From NCBI GenBank assembly GCA_028278205.1, contig JANQES010000050.1, positions 1 through 64,000 on the forward strand: a DNA stretch of 64,000 nucleotides, given 5' to 3'. Position 1 is the stretch's first letter, and every line of letters starts with the position of its first letter. Below are positions 28,401 to 35,919 of the stretch, one piece after another. Made by a program: the position numbers and the translations under genes. The notes beneath the pieces are model-generated. The model had not been told where the DNA came from and ran no database searches. It saw only the letters and a list, made by a program, of their open reading frames with translations. Source of the DNA: Rhodothermales bacterium. Lineage in GTDB: Bacteria > Bacteroidota > Rhodothermia > Rhodothermales > Bin80.

Positions 28401-28511
28401 CGCCTCGCCGACCTCCTCGGCGACGACGCCTTCCGCCTGCCGCCGGAGGAATTCCAACGACTCTACGAAGAGATGACGCCGCCGGAAGACCGGATTCCGG
28501 ATAATGGATGA
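25410..28511 (+). CDS. DUF2723 membrane protein carrying two in-frame repeat insertions
   Basis: 1033 residues, a polytopic membrane protein of the DUF2723 family (PMT/GT-C-like, DAGEFI near the N-terminus in the first loop; TDSFWFNAVEAEVYALSMFF; RERDYIYVASFF) with a TPR-like C-terminal part. Its function is unproven; GT-C-type glycosyl or mannosyl transfer has been suggested for relatives. Compared with its paralogue at 28655 it has two extra segments. The first (25728-25861) encodes a Lys/Arg/Gly then Pro/Ser/Leu-rich stretch from a GGGAGA hairpin. The second (27112-27270) encodes KFWILDFGFWIG...QNLKSKIAW from a GATTTTG composite element. Both keep the frame open and should lie in loops between membrane segments. 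The two genes are about 140 bases apart, same strand. Confidence 0.88.
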   Translation: MNPKRLHRLVAAGVFGYALVLYGLTVARTTSLWDAGEFIASAYGLQVMHPPGSPVYMLLGRFFSMFVPASQVALAVNLVSVLAAALTILLTYLIIVELIAWWRGGDDASSGNPGALESELSKERKGGREKGREKRFLLNPPLSLSPSPPLAIIGGVIGACTFAVTDSFWFNAVEAEVYALSMFFTALAVWLGLRWSAQARAEAASRTKKRRKSDRLLVLIAYVFGLAMGVHLMALLTFFFIALLFYFTRIEQPAWTWQKRAFGLMGAGVVSALVFALLYPGVVIVLPSWAGASGAPLMFLLGVAVLLVAALAFTHRRGHVHANLAVLCLTAVLAGYSAYALIPIRSTANPPIDLNNPETTEDFVPYLKREQYGQRDLLTGPTFDNQTGTIAPGRNVLFPRRNALLDPSQTALYAQYASDADYFWRYQLGTMYGRYFLWNFAGRAKDEQGAGWITGLADRETEAYVYATPSEAASRNAYFALPLLLGLFGLLYHFRRDQRRALAVLALFLATGVGLVIYLNEVPRTPRERDYIYVASFFAFTLWIGLGASGLVEMLTKRWNQGKTSSSKFWILDFGFWIGRVRNVLFSRKNRGGSSGAALSIVKKGSEIPQSKIQNLKSKIAWSLGAALFLAVPGWMAVENYDDHDRSGQYLARDFAYNMLMSVEENAILFTEGDNDTYPLWYLQEVEGVRPDVRVVCLSLLNAPWYPKQLRDQWAYDAAPLPLSMSDEEIDRLAPVAWTPRAAQLPVAVADLVTQTEMRISVEDTSGFESPMRWTLEGRPYTEDLRVLYPVDQVVLNVLAGNAQQGWQRPVYFAATTSPDSRLGLAPYLQREGLAQRVVPIRHDEAFGRIVPDIMADRLSKFRFTRLNDPAVYFDPSSRGMAAGHYRATYAHTAAAFAERGDQQQAKRLLDSLLDAVPPDTIPLPFYAAYPLAQTYQALGDDARALSLWRYAEPYVLYDVRTAPNAQWLGQAVQQAQHIQLSYARARAFDEASALGHRLADLLGDDAFRLPPEEFQRLYEEMTPPEDRIPDNG
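25728..25861. repeat. GGGAGA-type hairpin inserted inside the DUF2723 coding frame
   Basis: Left arm (about 25776-25810) AAAGAGAGAAAGGGGGG...GGGAGAAAGGGAGGG; right arm (25829-25859) CCCCCTCTCTCCCTCTCTCC and CTCTCCCCCCC. The paralogue has only about 13 residues at this position while this gene has about 45. The insertion preserves the reading frame. Confidence 0.8.
27112..27270. repeat. Composite repeat element, copy A4, inside the DUF2723 gene
   Basis: The left arm holds GATTTTA/GATTTTG words (27112-27146). The core keeps the CGAAAAAA...GCGCGGCTTTATCG hairpin in degraded form (27171-27209). A stretch of 26 bases at 27207-27232 is identical to 16142-16167 of copy A2. The right arm is four inverted words (27237-27269). 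It is open in the frame of the host gene and absent from the paralogue. Confidence 0.9.
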
Positions 28512-28551
28512 GGGGAGATTTTTTACAGGCAACCCTGAGGATGCCGAAGCG

Positions 28552-28622
28552 TTAGATTTTGGATTTTCGATGACGGTGCTGGATGCGGCCAATCCAAAAT
28601 CCCCAATCCAAAATCCAAAATT
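28552..28622. repeat. GATTTTG-family hairpin without core
   Basis: The left arm TTAGATTTTGGATTTT (28552-28567) and the right arm with AATCCAAAAT, CCCCAATCC and AAAATCCAAAATT (28591-28622) enclose a 23-base spacer. It separates the two DUF2723 genes. Confidence 0.8.
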
Positions 28623-28654
28623 CGCCCACCTTCTCTTCTGCATAAACGCTTCGT

Positions 28655-31579
28655 ATGAACTGGAAACGCCTTGATCGCATCGTGGCAGCGTGCGTGTTTG
28701 TCTACGCGCTGGCGCTCTACGTGATGACCGTGGCGCCGACGGCGTCGTTCTGGGACGCGGGCGAATTCATCGCCATTGCCCACGGCTTGCAAGTGTCGCA
28801 CCCGCCGGGGGCGCCGTTCTATATGCTCGTGGGCCGGCTTTTTTCGATGTTCGTCCCGCAGGCCTACATCTCGCTGGCCGTCAACATGGTCTCGGTGCTC
28901 GCCAGCGCCCTGACGATTCTGCTGACGTACTGGATCATCGTGCGCCTGGTGCAGGAATGGCAGGGTAAACCTGAGGAGTGGACGACGGCGCAGCGCATCA
29001 CGGCTATCACCGGCGGCGTCGTGGGCGCCTGCACCTTCGCCGTGACCGATTCGTTCTGGTTCAACGCCGTCGAGGCCGAGGTCTATGCCCTGTCGATGTT
29101 TTTCACGGCGGCGGTGATCTGGTTGATCATGCGATGGAGCGATCAGGCGCGGCACGAAGAGGCCATGCTCAAAGGCGGGCAACACCCCTTCGGCCTGAAA
29201 GCCAACCGCTACCTCGTCCTGATTGCCTACCTCTTCGGCCTGGCTATCGGTGTGCACCTGCTGAACCTGCTGGCGCTGTTTTTCATCGCCTACATCTTTT
29301 TCTTCGTCGAATTTGACCGCGACGAATGGACCGAACGCGGCACGCCGGATTGGATGTCCGGCAAGCGATGGGTGGGTATCATCGTGACGTTCTTCGTCGC
29401 CTCGGCGGCGTTTCTGCTGATCTATCCGGGCATCATCCAGAAACTGCCGGTGTTGGCCGGGCAGACCGAGTGGCCGCTCCTGGTGCTCTTCGGCGTGCTC
29501 GGCCTCGTCGTCTTCGGCGTCTATTATTCGCAGAGAAACCGCTTGCAGGTGGTCAATCTGGTGGCCCTCTCGGTGTTGATGGTCTTGATCGGCTACTCGA
29601 CGTATGCGCTGATCTTCATCCGCAGCGCCTCGAACCCGCCCATCGACGAAAACGACCCGGAGACGACCGAAGCGATCATCTCGTACCTGGCGCGGGAGCA
29701 GTACGGCAACACCCCCTTGCTTACCGGCCCGGCCTTCGACGACCGCACCAATACGGTCACCAATCGCGAGAAAAGCCTGCCGCGCCGCTACTCGCCGCAA
29801 CCCTCGCACTGGCGCTACTACGCCCAGTACGACTCAGACTGGGAATTCTTCTGGCAGTATCAGATCGGGCACATGTACGTCCGGTATTTCCTGTGGAATT
29901 TCTCCGGCAAAGAGAGCGACATCCAGGACTCGCGCGCCATCACCGGCTTCCGGTTCATCGACGGCGAGTACGAACATTTTCTCCAGACGCCCAGCGAAAA
30001 AGCCAGCCGGAATATGTATTTCGCCATCCCGCTGTTGCTGGGGTTGCTGGGCATGATGTTCCATTTCTCGCGAGACTGGCGGCGAGCCTTCAGCGTGCTC
30101 ATCTTGTTTCTGATGACCGGCGTGGGCATCATCCTCTATCTCAACCAGACGCCCATGCAGCCCCGCGAGCGCGACTATTCGTACGTCGCCAGCTTTTTTG
30201 CCTTTAGCCTGTGGGTGGGCCTGGGCGCTACAGGCGTGCTGCAACTGATCCTCGAATCGATGCAGGAGAAGGTGGCGCCGGCAGCGCAACGAGCGGTGCT
30301 GCTGGGGCTGGGCGTGCTGCTGTTTCTGGCCGTGCCCGGCTGGATGGCCGTCGAAAACTACGACGACCACGACAGGTCGGGCCGCTACGTGGCGCCGGAC
30401 TATGCCTACAACATGCTGATGAGCCTCGAAGACGACGCCGTCGTCTTTACCAACGGCGACAACGACACCTTCCCGCTGTGGTATCTTCAGGAGGTCGAAG
30501 GCATTCGGCGGGACGTGCGCGTGGTCAATCTGTCGCTGCTCAACACGCCGTGGTACGTGCGCCAGCTTAAAAACCAGGCCTCGCGCGAGTCGGAGCCGTT
30601 GCCCATCTCACTGCCCGAAAACGCCATCGACCAGCTCAGCCTGATGGAATGGCGCCCCCAGACCATCCCCCTGCCAGTCGATAAAAACCAGCTTCTCGGC
30701 GCCTCGGAGGTCTACGTCGCGCAGGAAGACGTCGGCAAGATCCAGAGCCCGATGCAATGGACGCTCCGGGGCCGCCCCTTCGGGCGCGATCCGAACACCG
30801 GCCAGGACATCAACGTGCTCTACGGCGCCGATTTCGCCGCGCTCGACATCCTGCGGACCAATGCCGCCCAGGGCTGGACCCGGCCCATCTACTTCGCCGT
30901 CACGGTCAGCCCCGACGGCCAGCTCGACCTCCAAAACTTCTTCCAGTTGGAGGGGCAGGCGTTCCGCGTGGTGCCCATCGAACACAACGAACCGCTGGGC
31001 CGCGTGGTGCCGTCGCTGACGCCCGAACGCCTGCGCGGCTTCAAATTCACCAACCTCGCCGACCCCGCCGTCTACTACGACGAAAACATCCGGCGCATGG
31101 TGGATAACTACCGCAACGTCTTCGCCCAGACCGCCGTCAAGCTCAGCGAAGTGGGTAAAAACCAGGAAGCCATCGCCCTGCTCGACACGCTGATGGAGAA
31201 CGTTCCGTTCGAGACGATCCCCGGCGATGAGCGGTCGTTTTTGTTTATGGCGCGCGCCTACCAGACCGCCGGCGCCAACGAGCGCGTGGTCAACACCATG
31301 CAGAAGGCCGAGCCGCTGGTGCTGCACCGCCTTGCCACCGCCCGGACGCAATCTGAGGAAGAATACATCGCCGAGTTTGTGCAGATGATTCGCGGCACCT
31401 ACATCCTGGCGCGCGACTATGACGCCGCCGCCGCCTTCGAAAACCGCCTGGCCGAAACGCTCGGCGATCCCTCGCGAAAGACGCCGGAAGACCTCCGCCG
31501 CGATTTCGAAGGCATCCAGGAAACCGCACCGCCGCCCGATACCACCACCACCTCCGAAGCAACCCCGCAAGAGGGGTAA
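28655..31579 (+). CDS. DUF2723 membrane protein, intact paralogue
   Basis: 974 residues, closely similar over its length to the preceding gene but without its two insertions. Start MNWKRLDRIVAACVFVYALALYVMTVAPTASFWDAGEFIA; at least ten membrane segments to about residue 560; then LFLAVPGWMAVENYDDHDRSG and NGDNDTFPLWYLQEVEG, conserved in the family, and a helical TPR-like C-terminus. The tail (PPPDTTTTSEATPQEG) is low complexity. Tandem DUF2723 genes suggest a duplication. The role is probably in envelope glycan or protein modification, by analogy with GT-C enzymes, and is unproven. Confidence 0.88.
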   Translation: MNWKRLDRIVAACVFVYALALYVMTVAPTASFWDAGEFIAIAHGLQVSHPPGAPFYMLVGRLFSMFVPQAYISLAVNMVSVLASALTILLTYWIIVRLVQEWQGKPEEWTTAQRITAITGGVVGACTFAVTDSFWFNAVEAEVYALSMFFTAAVIWLIMRWSDQARHEEAMLKGGQHPFGLKANRYLVLIAYLFGLAIGVHLLNLLALFFIAYIFFFVEFDRDEWTERGTPDWMSGKRWVGIIVTFFVASAAFLLIYPGIIQKLPVLAGQTEWPLLVLFGVLGLVVFGVYYSQRNRLQVVNLVALSVLMVLIGYSTYALIFIRSASNPPIDENDPETTEAIISYLAREQYGNTPLLTGPAFDDRTNTVTNREKSLPRRYSPQPSHWRYYAQYDSDWEFFWQYQIGHMYVRYFLWNFSGKESDIQDSRAITGFRFIDGEYEHFLQTPSEKASRNMYFAIPLLLGLLGMMFHFSRDWRRAFSVLILFLMTGVGIILYLNQTPMQPRERDYSYVASFFAFSLWVGLGATGVLQLILESMQEKVAPAAQRAVLLGLGVLLFLAVPGWMAVENYDDHDRSGRYVAPDYAYNMLMSLEDDAVVFTNGDNDTFPLWYLQEVEGIRRDVRVVNLSLLNTPWYVRQLKNQASRESEPLPISLPENAIDQLSLMEWRPQTIPLPVDKNQLLGASEVYVAQEDVGKIQSPMQWTLRGRPFGRDPNTGQDINVLYGADFAALDILRTNAAQGWTRPIYFAVTVSPDGQLDLQNFFQLEGQAFRVVPIEHNEPLGRVVPSLTPERLRGFKFTNLADPAVYYDENIRRMVDNYRNVFAQTAVKLSEVGKNQEAIALLDTLMENVPFETIPGDERSFLFMARAYQTAGANERVVNTMQKAEPLVLHRLATARTQSEEEYIAEFVQMIRGTYILARDYDAAAAFENRLAETLGDPSRKTPEDLRRDFEGIQETAPPPDTTTTSEATPQEG

Positions 31580-31582
31580 AAG

Positions 31583-31689
31583 GCGTGAAACGTGACACGT
31601 GACACGAGCGCCAGCGACTGACGCAGTAAACGTGAGGGTGCCCTTAGAAACGGTTCAGCGAAGCACCCTCACGTTTCACATTTCACGCC
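31583..31689. repeat. Heptamer-repeat hairpin (AAACGTG family) with shared spacer, copy 1
   Basis: The left arm GTGAAACGTGACACGTGACA (31585-31604) leads into the shared spacer word GACACGAGCGCCAGCGACTG and ACGCAGTAAA (31601-31630). It is followed by a second inner stem GAGGGTGC/GCACCCTC and the right arm CACGTTTCACATTTCACGCC (31669-31688). It starts four bases after the DUF2723 stop codon. Confidence 0.85.
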
Positions 31690-31786
31690 TCCCCTTTTTC
31701 ACCCCGTCGAATCGCCGCCAGACCGCTTTTTTTTCAGCATTTCTGCATTCGTCACCTGATTGATTACAGAAAATCAACTGTTTAGG

Positions 31787-31815
31787 TTGACACGAGGGCA
31801 GGTCGATTCTATATT
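31787..31815 (+). promoter_or_regulatory. Strong sigma-70-type promoter for the cold-shock gene
   Basis: TTGACA (31787-31792) and TATATT (31810-31815) are separated by exactly 17 bases. The predicted start, near 31822, leaves a leader of about 165 bases before the cold-shock coding region, typical of cspA-like genes. Confidence 0.7.
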
Positions 31816-31819
31816 TGTC

Positions 31820-31841
31820 GTTTAGTAAAATGTTACTAAAC
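31820..31841 (+). promoter_or_regulatory. Hairpin at the 5' end of the cold-shock leader
   Basis: GTTTAGTAA pairs perfectly with TTACTAAAC around a four-base AATG loop, at the predicted 5' end of the transcript. Such stems can protect mRNA ends or respond to temperature; either role here is inference. Confidence 0.5.
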
Positions 31842-31986
31842 CTTCACCTTTTGACCGTCATGATTTCCCTAGACCTCACCGATACCGGGGAATCGTGCGC
31901 GCATCACCCACCCCACCATCGCGCTTCGTCGTCGGAGCGTGTGTGTTTCACCCTTTAGACTCGTAACCGAGGTAGGAGGCATCCCT

Positions 31987-32307
31987 ATGATGACCCAGCG
32001 CAGTGTCGTGAAGTGGTTCGACGCGAAGAAAGGGTACGGTTTCATCGTCAACCCCCAGGGTGGCCAGGACATCTTTGTGCATTACTCGCAGATTGCCACA
32101 GACCGGCGCTTCAAAACGCTCAGGACCGGGCAAGTTGTTGAGTATCAACTCCATGACGGCCCCAAAGGCCCCCACGCGATCAACGTGAGCATGGACGACG
32201 AGCCGGAGATGATCCACGATGGACAGACGATGGGCGGCGATAGCGTCTCGCCCCCGCAAAGCGAATCCGTCGAAGCGCCGGAGCGTCCTCTGTTCAGCCC
32301 CTTCTAA
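31987..32307 (+). CDS. Cold-shock domain protein
   Basis: 106 residues from ATG 31987; AGGAGG (31974-31979) lies seven bases upstream, fixing the start. The cold-shock fold carries both RNA-binding motifs: KGYGFIV (RNP1) and DIFVHYS (RNP2). The core (WFDAKKGYG...GPKGPHAINV) occupies residues 1-70, followed by an acidic, disordered extension of about 35 residues that single-domain Csp proteins of about 70 residues lack. It is predicted to bind single-stranded RNA and unwind structure. Confidence 0.92.
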   Translation: MMTQRSVVKWFDAKKGYGFIVNPQGGQDIFVHYSQIATDRRFKTLRTGQVVEYQLHDGPKGPHAINVSMDDEPEMIHDGQTMGGDSVSPPQSESVEAPERPLFSPF

Positions 32308-32347
32308 GCGCGTTGTTTTTCGACGACGCAGCCCCTATTTTGCATGA

Positions 32348-32408
32348 ACACCCCGCGCCTGCTTCGGGGTGTTTCGGATAGGTACGCGGCCCCTCTCGAC
32401 CGGGGCCG
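32348..32408 (+). terminator. Two tandem stem-loops after the cold-shock gene
   Basis: ACACCCCG (32348-32355) pairs with CGGGGTGT (32365-32372), followed by TT. A second stem CGGCCCC (32387-32393) / GGGGCCG (32402-32408) is followed by TTCTCTTCT. Together they probably end the cold-shock transcript. Confidence 0.6.
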
Positions 32409-32443
32409 TTCTCTTCTCAGACCGGACAGAGGGCTGCCATAGT

Positions 32444-32899
32444 ATGGGTTTTACGTTCTCCGACGACGACATCAACCGTATCGCTGAAGTGCTGGAGGTG
32501 CCTGCCAAACACGACGGCGGCGCCGTCCGCTTCAAACTCCATGACGAAGCCAGCGGACGCAGCATCACCCTGGAGATCACGCGCGGGCTCGCCTTGCCCG
32601 AAGCCATGGTCAACGAACAACCCGACAACCTCGTCACGGTTATGGCGCCGAGTTCGTTGCTCCAGCTCCAGGGCTGCACCGGCTTCATCGCCAGCCAGGA
32701 ACTCGGCGAAGTGATCTTCTTCGCCCGCCGCGCCGGTGTCACCAACGGCCTCGTCGTCGAACGCGAAGCCGGCTGCTCGCTCTACGCCAACTTCGACCAA
32801 CGCCTGCTCTCGACTGACTTTACGCAACTCCCGCCGGAACTCATCATGAGCACCGTCGCCCTGTCGATGACCGAAACGCTCTTCAATGATCTGGGGTGA
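32444..32899 (+). CDS. Conserved hypothetical protein
   Basis: 151 residues from ATG 32444; the frame can be read from 32369 but the extra 25 residues overlap the terminator region. The protein starts MGFTFSDDDINRIAEVLEVP and is a mixed alpha/beta soluble protein with no signal peptide, membrane segment or metal motif. GCTGFIASQELGEVIFFAR is its most hydrophobic core. I do not recognise the family. It lies between the cold-shock gene and ybeY on the same strand. Confidence 0.7.
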   Translation: MGFTFSDDDINRIAEVLEVPAKHDGGAVRFKLHDEASGRSITLEITRGLALPEAMVNEQPDNLVTVMAPSSLLQLQGCTGFIASQELGEVIFFARRAGVTNGLVVEREAGCSLYANFDQRLLSTDFTQLPPELIMSTVALSMTETLFNDLG

Positions 32900-32901
32900 T
32901 T

Positions 32902-32980
32902 TCGTACTGCGTATTGCGTAAGGGTGCCTTTTCCACGCAGTACGCAATACGACACGAGCGAAGCGACTGACGAAGTAAAT
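32902..32980. repeat. Heptamer-repeat hairpin (GTACTGC family) with shared spacer, copy 1
   Basis: Left arm CGTACTGCGTATTGCGTAAG (32903-32922), right arm CACGCAGTACGCAATACG (32934-32951), then the shared spacer word GACACGAGCGAAGCGACTGA and CGAAGTAAA (32951-32979). It begins five bases after the preceding stop codon. Confidence 0.85.
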
Positions 32981-33018
32981 ACGTCCCAGCGATTAACGCA
33001 GCACCCGGTATCGACGAC

Positions 33019-33456
33019 GTGAACCCCGAAGCCGACACCCCCCTCCTCATCGAAAACACCCATCCCCGGTTGCGACTCGACGAAGAGGCGCTCCGGCGGC
33101 TGGTGCAGTGCGTGCTCGACGCAGAGGGCCGGACGGCGGCCTACCTGGGCATTATCCTGGCCGACCACGACACCGTCCTGGATCTCAACCGGACGTACCT
33201 GGCCCACGACTACCTCACCGACGTGCTCTCGTTTCCCCTCAATGATGACACCGCCGGCGCTGTAGACGGCGAAGTCTACGTCGATCTCGACACCGCTGCC
33301 GAACAGCATGAGACCTACACCGTGTCGTTCGAAGAAGAAGCGCGCCGCTACGTCGTCCACGGCCTGCTGCACCTGCTCGGCTACGACGACGCCACCGACG
33401 ACGCCCGCGCCGCCATGCGCCACCTCGAAGACCGGTATCTGGGGGAATGTTCGTAG
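33019..33456 (+). CDS. ybeY: Endoribonuclease YbeY (16S rRNA maturation)
   Basis: 145 residues from a GTG start at 33019. The zinc motif reads HGLLHLLGYDD (114-124), where the E. coli form has His in the last position; Asp there is seen in related bacteria. LNRTYLAHDYLTDVLSFP (55-72) is the other family signature. YbeY processes the 3' end of 16S rRNA and takes part in ribosome quality control. The stop codon TAG is formed by the start of the AGTGTTT repeat element. Confidence 0.93.
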   Translation: MNPEADTPLLIENTHPRLRLDEEALRRLVQCVLDAEGRTAAYLGIILADHDTVLDLNRTYLAHDYLTDVLSFPLNDDTAGAVDGEVYVDLDTAAEQHETYTVSFEEEARRYVVHGLLHLLGYDDATDDARAAMRHLEDRYLGECS

Positions 33457-33533
33457 TGTTATAGTGTTTTGGTGTTATAGTGTTTTGGATGAACAGAACT
33501 AAAACACTATCACACCCAAAAACTATAACACTC
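33453..33533. repeat. Heptamer-repeat hairpin (AGTGTTT family), copy 2
   Basis: Left arm AGTGTTATAGTGTTTTGGTG and further words (33455-33490); right arm ACTAAAACACTATCACACC and AAAAACTATAACACTCCC (33499-33534). It overlaps the ybeY stop codon and ends against the metF stop codon, filling the convergent gap. Confidence 0.85.
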
Positions 33534-33535
33534 CC

Positions 33536-34492
33536 TCAAGCCATCTTACGCATCGGCTCGACGACGCGGCGGACGACTTCGGAGCGCTGCATAATGTAAA
33601 AATGCACACACGGCACCCCCGCCGACATCAACTCCTCGCATTGTTTTCTAGCCCATTCCACCCCCACATCGACGACGTGCTCCGGCGAGGCAGCCTCCAC
33701 CTCAGCCGCCAACGCTTCAGGAATCTCTACATGAAAACGGCTCGGCAACACCGAGAGTTGCCGCTTCGTGGTCATGATCTTGAGCCCCGGAATAATCGGC
33801 ACCTCGATGCCCACCTCGCGGCACCGCTCGACGAAGCTGAAGTAGTGGGCATTATCGAAAAACATCTGCGTGGTGATGTAATGGGCGCCGGCATCGACCT
33901 TGCGCTTGAGGTAGAGGATGTCCCAGGTCAAGTTGGGCGCCTTGTAATGCTTTTCGGGATAGCCCGCCACGCCAATGCAAAAGTCTGCCGGTTCCGGATC
34001 GATGAGGTCTTCGAGATAGGCGCCCCGGTTCATGTCGTCGATCTGCTTGACGAGATCGATGGCCGATTCGTTGATCTTTTTGCCGGGGGGAAGGGCTTTC
34101 TTGTAGCCGGTGTCGTCGCCGTGGAGCGCCATGAGGTTGTTGATGCCCAGGTAGTTCAATTCGATGAGGGCATCTTCGGTCTCGCCCCTGGTGAAGCCGT
34201 GGCAGAGCAAGTGCGGCACCGTCTCGACGCCGAAGCGCCCCTTGATAGCCGCACAGATGCCGATGGTGCCGGGCCGTTTGCGCTTGACGTGCCGACGCCA
34301 GGAGCCGTCGGTCATCTCTTCGTAATACGCTTCCGCCGAGTGGCTCGTCACATCGATAAAAGGCGGATCGAAGGGCATCAAATCCTTCACGACGGCCATG
34401 ATCTGGCTGGCCGAGCTTCCGCGTTTGGGCGGGATGATCTCGTACGAAATCAGCGGCTCGGTGGCGCGCTCAAGAAGTTCCGTTATTTTCAT
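33536..34492 (-). CDS. metF: 5,10-Methylenetetrahydrofolate reductase
   Basis: 318 residues, a FAD-dependent TIM-barrel enzyme reducing methylene-THF to methyl-THF for methionine synthesis. Visible: SYEIIPPKRGSS with the catalytic Glu near residue 18, FIDVTSHS, LCHGFTRGE, NNLMALHGDD with the flavin-binding DD, FCIGVAGYPEKH and QMFFDNAHYFSFV. Length and motif order are normal. It is monocistronic, bounded by repeat elements on both sides. Confidence 0.95.
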   Translation of the reverse strand: MKITELLERATEPLISYEIIPPKRGSSASQIMAVVKDLMPFDPPFIDVTSHSAEAYYEEMTDGSWRRHVKRKRPGTIGICAAIKGRFGVETVPHLLCHGFTRGETEDALIELNYLGINNLMALHGDDTGYKKALPPGKKINESAIDLVKQIDDMNRGAYLEDLIDPEPADFCIGVAGYPEKHYKAPNLTWDILYLKRKVDAGAHYITTQMFFDNAHYFSFVERCREVGIEVPIIPGLKIMTTKRQLSVLPSRFHVEIPEALAAEVEAASPEHVVDVGVEWARKQCEELMSAGVPCVHFYIMQRSEVVRRVVEPMRKMA

Positions 34493-34605
34493 ACTTCGGT
34501 TGTTTTTACGTTGACAGAACGCTTAAATATAGGGAACTTGGTTGGACTACAATGCTATGGCGCGGAAATCCTCACGAAGTTGTGCCCTGTTTCATCCGCG
34601 TTTTT

Positions 34606-34675
34606 TACTGCGTACTTCGTACTGCGTAAGGGTGATCTTGATACGCAGTACGAAATACGCAGTAGCCGCTTTAAC
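34606..34675. repeat. Heptamer-repeat hairpin (GTACTGC family), copy 2
   Basis: Left arm ACTGCGTACTTCGTACTGCG with TAAGGG (34607-34632), right arm ATACGCAGTACGAAATACGC with AGTAG (34641-34665). It sits in the divergent gap between metF and the nucleosidase-like gene. Confidence 0.8.
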
Positions 34676-34730
34676 GCTCTCTCGACCGCCGCCTCAGCGT
34701 TCGTGTACCTGCTACCAGCCCAGGAGTTCG

Positions 34731-35342
34731 ATGATCGGTATCGTTTTCGCTACTGTGGAAGAAGCCAATCCGTTCCTAAACCGCTATCAACGGGGCCGTT
34801 TCGACGGCCTGTCTGAGGGCGAAACACTCCAGGATGACCAGTTGCTGGTCTCGTTGACGGGCATCGGCAAGATCAAAGCCACGCTACGCACCGAACGCCT
34901 GCTGCAAAACTACAAACTCACGCGCCTGCTCCACGTAGGCACCTGCACCGCGTTGCAAGAGAGCCTGACCGTCGGCTCGCTGGCAGCGGCGGCCCAGGTC
35001 TTCGAAGGCGACCGCGTCGAACTGGCCACGCCTACCTACCCCCGCATGCCGCTCGACGTCCCGTTTAAAAAGCTCGACAAGGTGACGCTCGTCACGCAAG
35101 ACCACACGGTGCAGGGGCAAGAAGAGCGGAGCTACTGGCAACGCATCGCCGACATCAGCGACATGAGCGGCTATGCCATCGCCTACGTGGCCGCCACCCA
35201 CGGCGTGCCGTGCAACATCGTCAAGGTCGTCACCGGGCACTTCCAGAGCCAGAACAAAAACTTCCGCAAAACACTCACCTCAGCCTGCGAAACCCTGGCC
35301 GACTTTCTTTTGAAGGAAATCGATACGCTGCAAGAGAGTTGA
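34731..35342 (+). CDS. Nucleosidase-like protein (MTA/SAH nucleosidase fold)
   Basis: 203 residues from ATG 34731, with AGGAG five bases upstream. MIGIVFATVEEANPFLNRY, VSLTGIGKIKATLRTERLL and LLHVGTCTAL follow the pattern of the purine nucleoside phosphorylase/MTAN fold (GIG, then GT/G-T-C loop). The substrate Glu and catalytic Asp regions are less certain: DMSGYAIAYVAATHGVP matches the D/E-x-E-x-A-x-A helix weakly. Likely to hydrolyse or phosphorolyse a nucleoside such as MTA or a futalosine-type compound. Confidence 0.72.
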   Translation: MIGIVFATVEEANPFLNRYQRGRFDGLSEGETLQDDQLLVSLTGIGKIKATLRTERLLQNYKLTRLLHVGTCTALQESLTVGSLAAAAQVFEGDRVELATPTYPRMPLDVPFKKLDKVTLVTQDHTVQGQEERSYWQRIADISDMSGYAIAYVAATHGVPCNIVKVVTGHFQSQNKNFRKTLTSACETLADFLLKEIDTLQES

Positions 35343-35352
35343 GCCGGGGATG

Positions 35353-35452
35353 TAGCGAATGGCCAGTAGCCAATGGCCAGTGGGGAAAAGGCTAGGGATC
35401 AAAAACCCCATTGGCCATATCCCACTGGCCACTCGCTATTCCCTCTTCTCAA
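35353..35452. repeat. Heptamer-repeat hairpin (GCCAGTG family)
   Basis: Left arm TAGCGAATGGCCAGTAGCCA with ATGGCCAGTGGGG (35353-35385); right arm CCCATTGGCCATATCCCACT with GGCCACTCGCTATTCCC (35407-35443). The inverted match includes both the repeat words and the flanking TAGCGAAT/..TCGCTA. It overlaps the last residues of the convergent copper-binding gene. Confidence 0.8.
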
Positions 35453-35759
35453 TAGCCTGGATGCCGCCGGCGACGGTGAAGCGGAACGCGATGGAATCGC
35501 CTTCGTGGATGCCGCGCAGGAGGGTTGAATCTTTCACTTCGAACGGCATCGTCATGGCGTTCATGAAGCCGGGAATGGTCTCGTGTCTGATGTTGACAAA
35601 TTTCTTCTCGGCTATAAAACCGACGACCACGCCCACCGCTTCGTATTGCTGAGCCGGCGCGGCCTCTTGCTCGACGACCGGCGCAGGCGGGTCTTCGGAC
35701 GCCTGCCCACACGCCGCCAGTATCAACATCATGAGCAGGAAAAGGGGAATGTATTTCAT
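35436..35759 (-). CDS. CusF-like copper-binding lipoprotein
   Basis: 107 residues. The signal peptide ends in a lipobox LAAC (Cys17). The mature part reads EAVGVVVGFIAEKKFVNIRHETIPGFMNAMTMPFEV, the CusF/CopZ-like periplasmic copper-binding module: H-E-T-I-P-G-F-M-N-A-M-T-M-P-F, whose His and Met residues ligate Cu(I). It probably delivers or buffers copper in the periplasm, consistent with the copper-dependent oxidase and cupredoxin proteins farther along. It is the last of three convergent or neighbouring small secreted genes. Confidence 0.82.
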   Translation of the reverse strand: MKYIPLFLLMMLILAACGQASEDPPAPVVEQEAAPAQQYEAVGVVVGFIAEKKFVNIRHETIPGFMNAMTMPFEVKDSTLLRGIHEGDSIAFRFTVAGGIQAIEKRE

Positions 35760-35763
35760 GGGA

Positions 35764-35919
35764 TTCAGATTTTGGATTTTAGATTTTGGATTGATTTAAA
35801 CTGCTATGTTCTGCGTAGTCGAAAAAGCCGAGACGGCTCGAACGGCACGGCGTTGGGGGATATTGGACAACGTTGAGGATAACAATCCAAAATCCAAAAT
35901 CTAAAATCCAAAATCACAA
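35764..35919. repeat. Composite repeat element, copy A6
   Basis: GATTTTG/GATTTTA left arm (35768-35793); core CGAAAAAGCCGAGACGG...CGGCACGGCG (35820-35853), more degraded than in A2/A3; inverted CCAAAAT arm (35884-35917). It fills the gap between the CusF-like gene and the next lipoprotein gene and touches the latter's stop codon. Confidence 0.85.
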
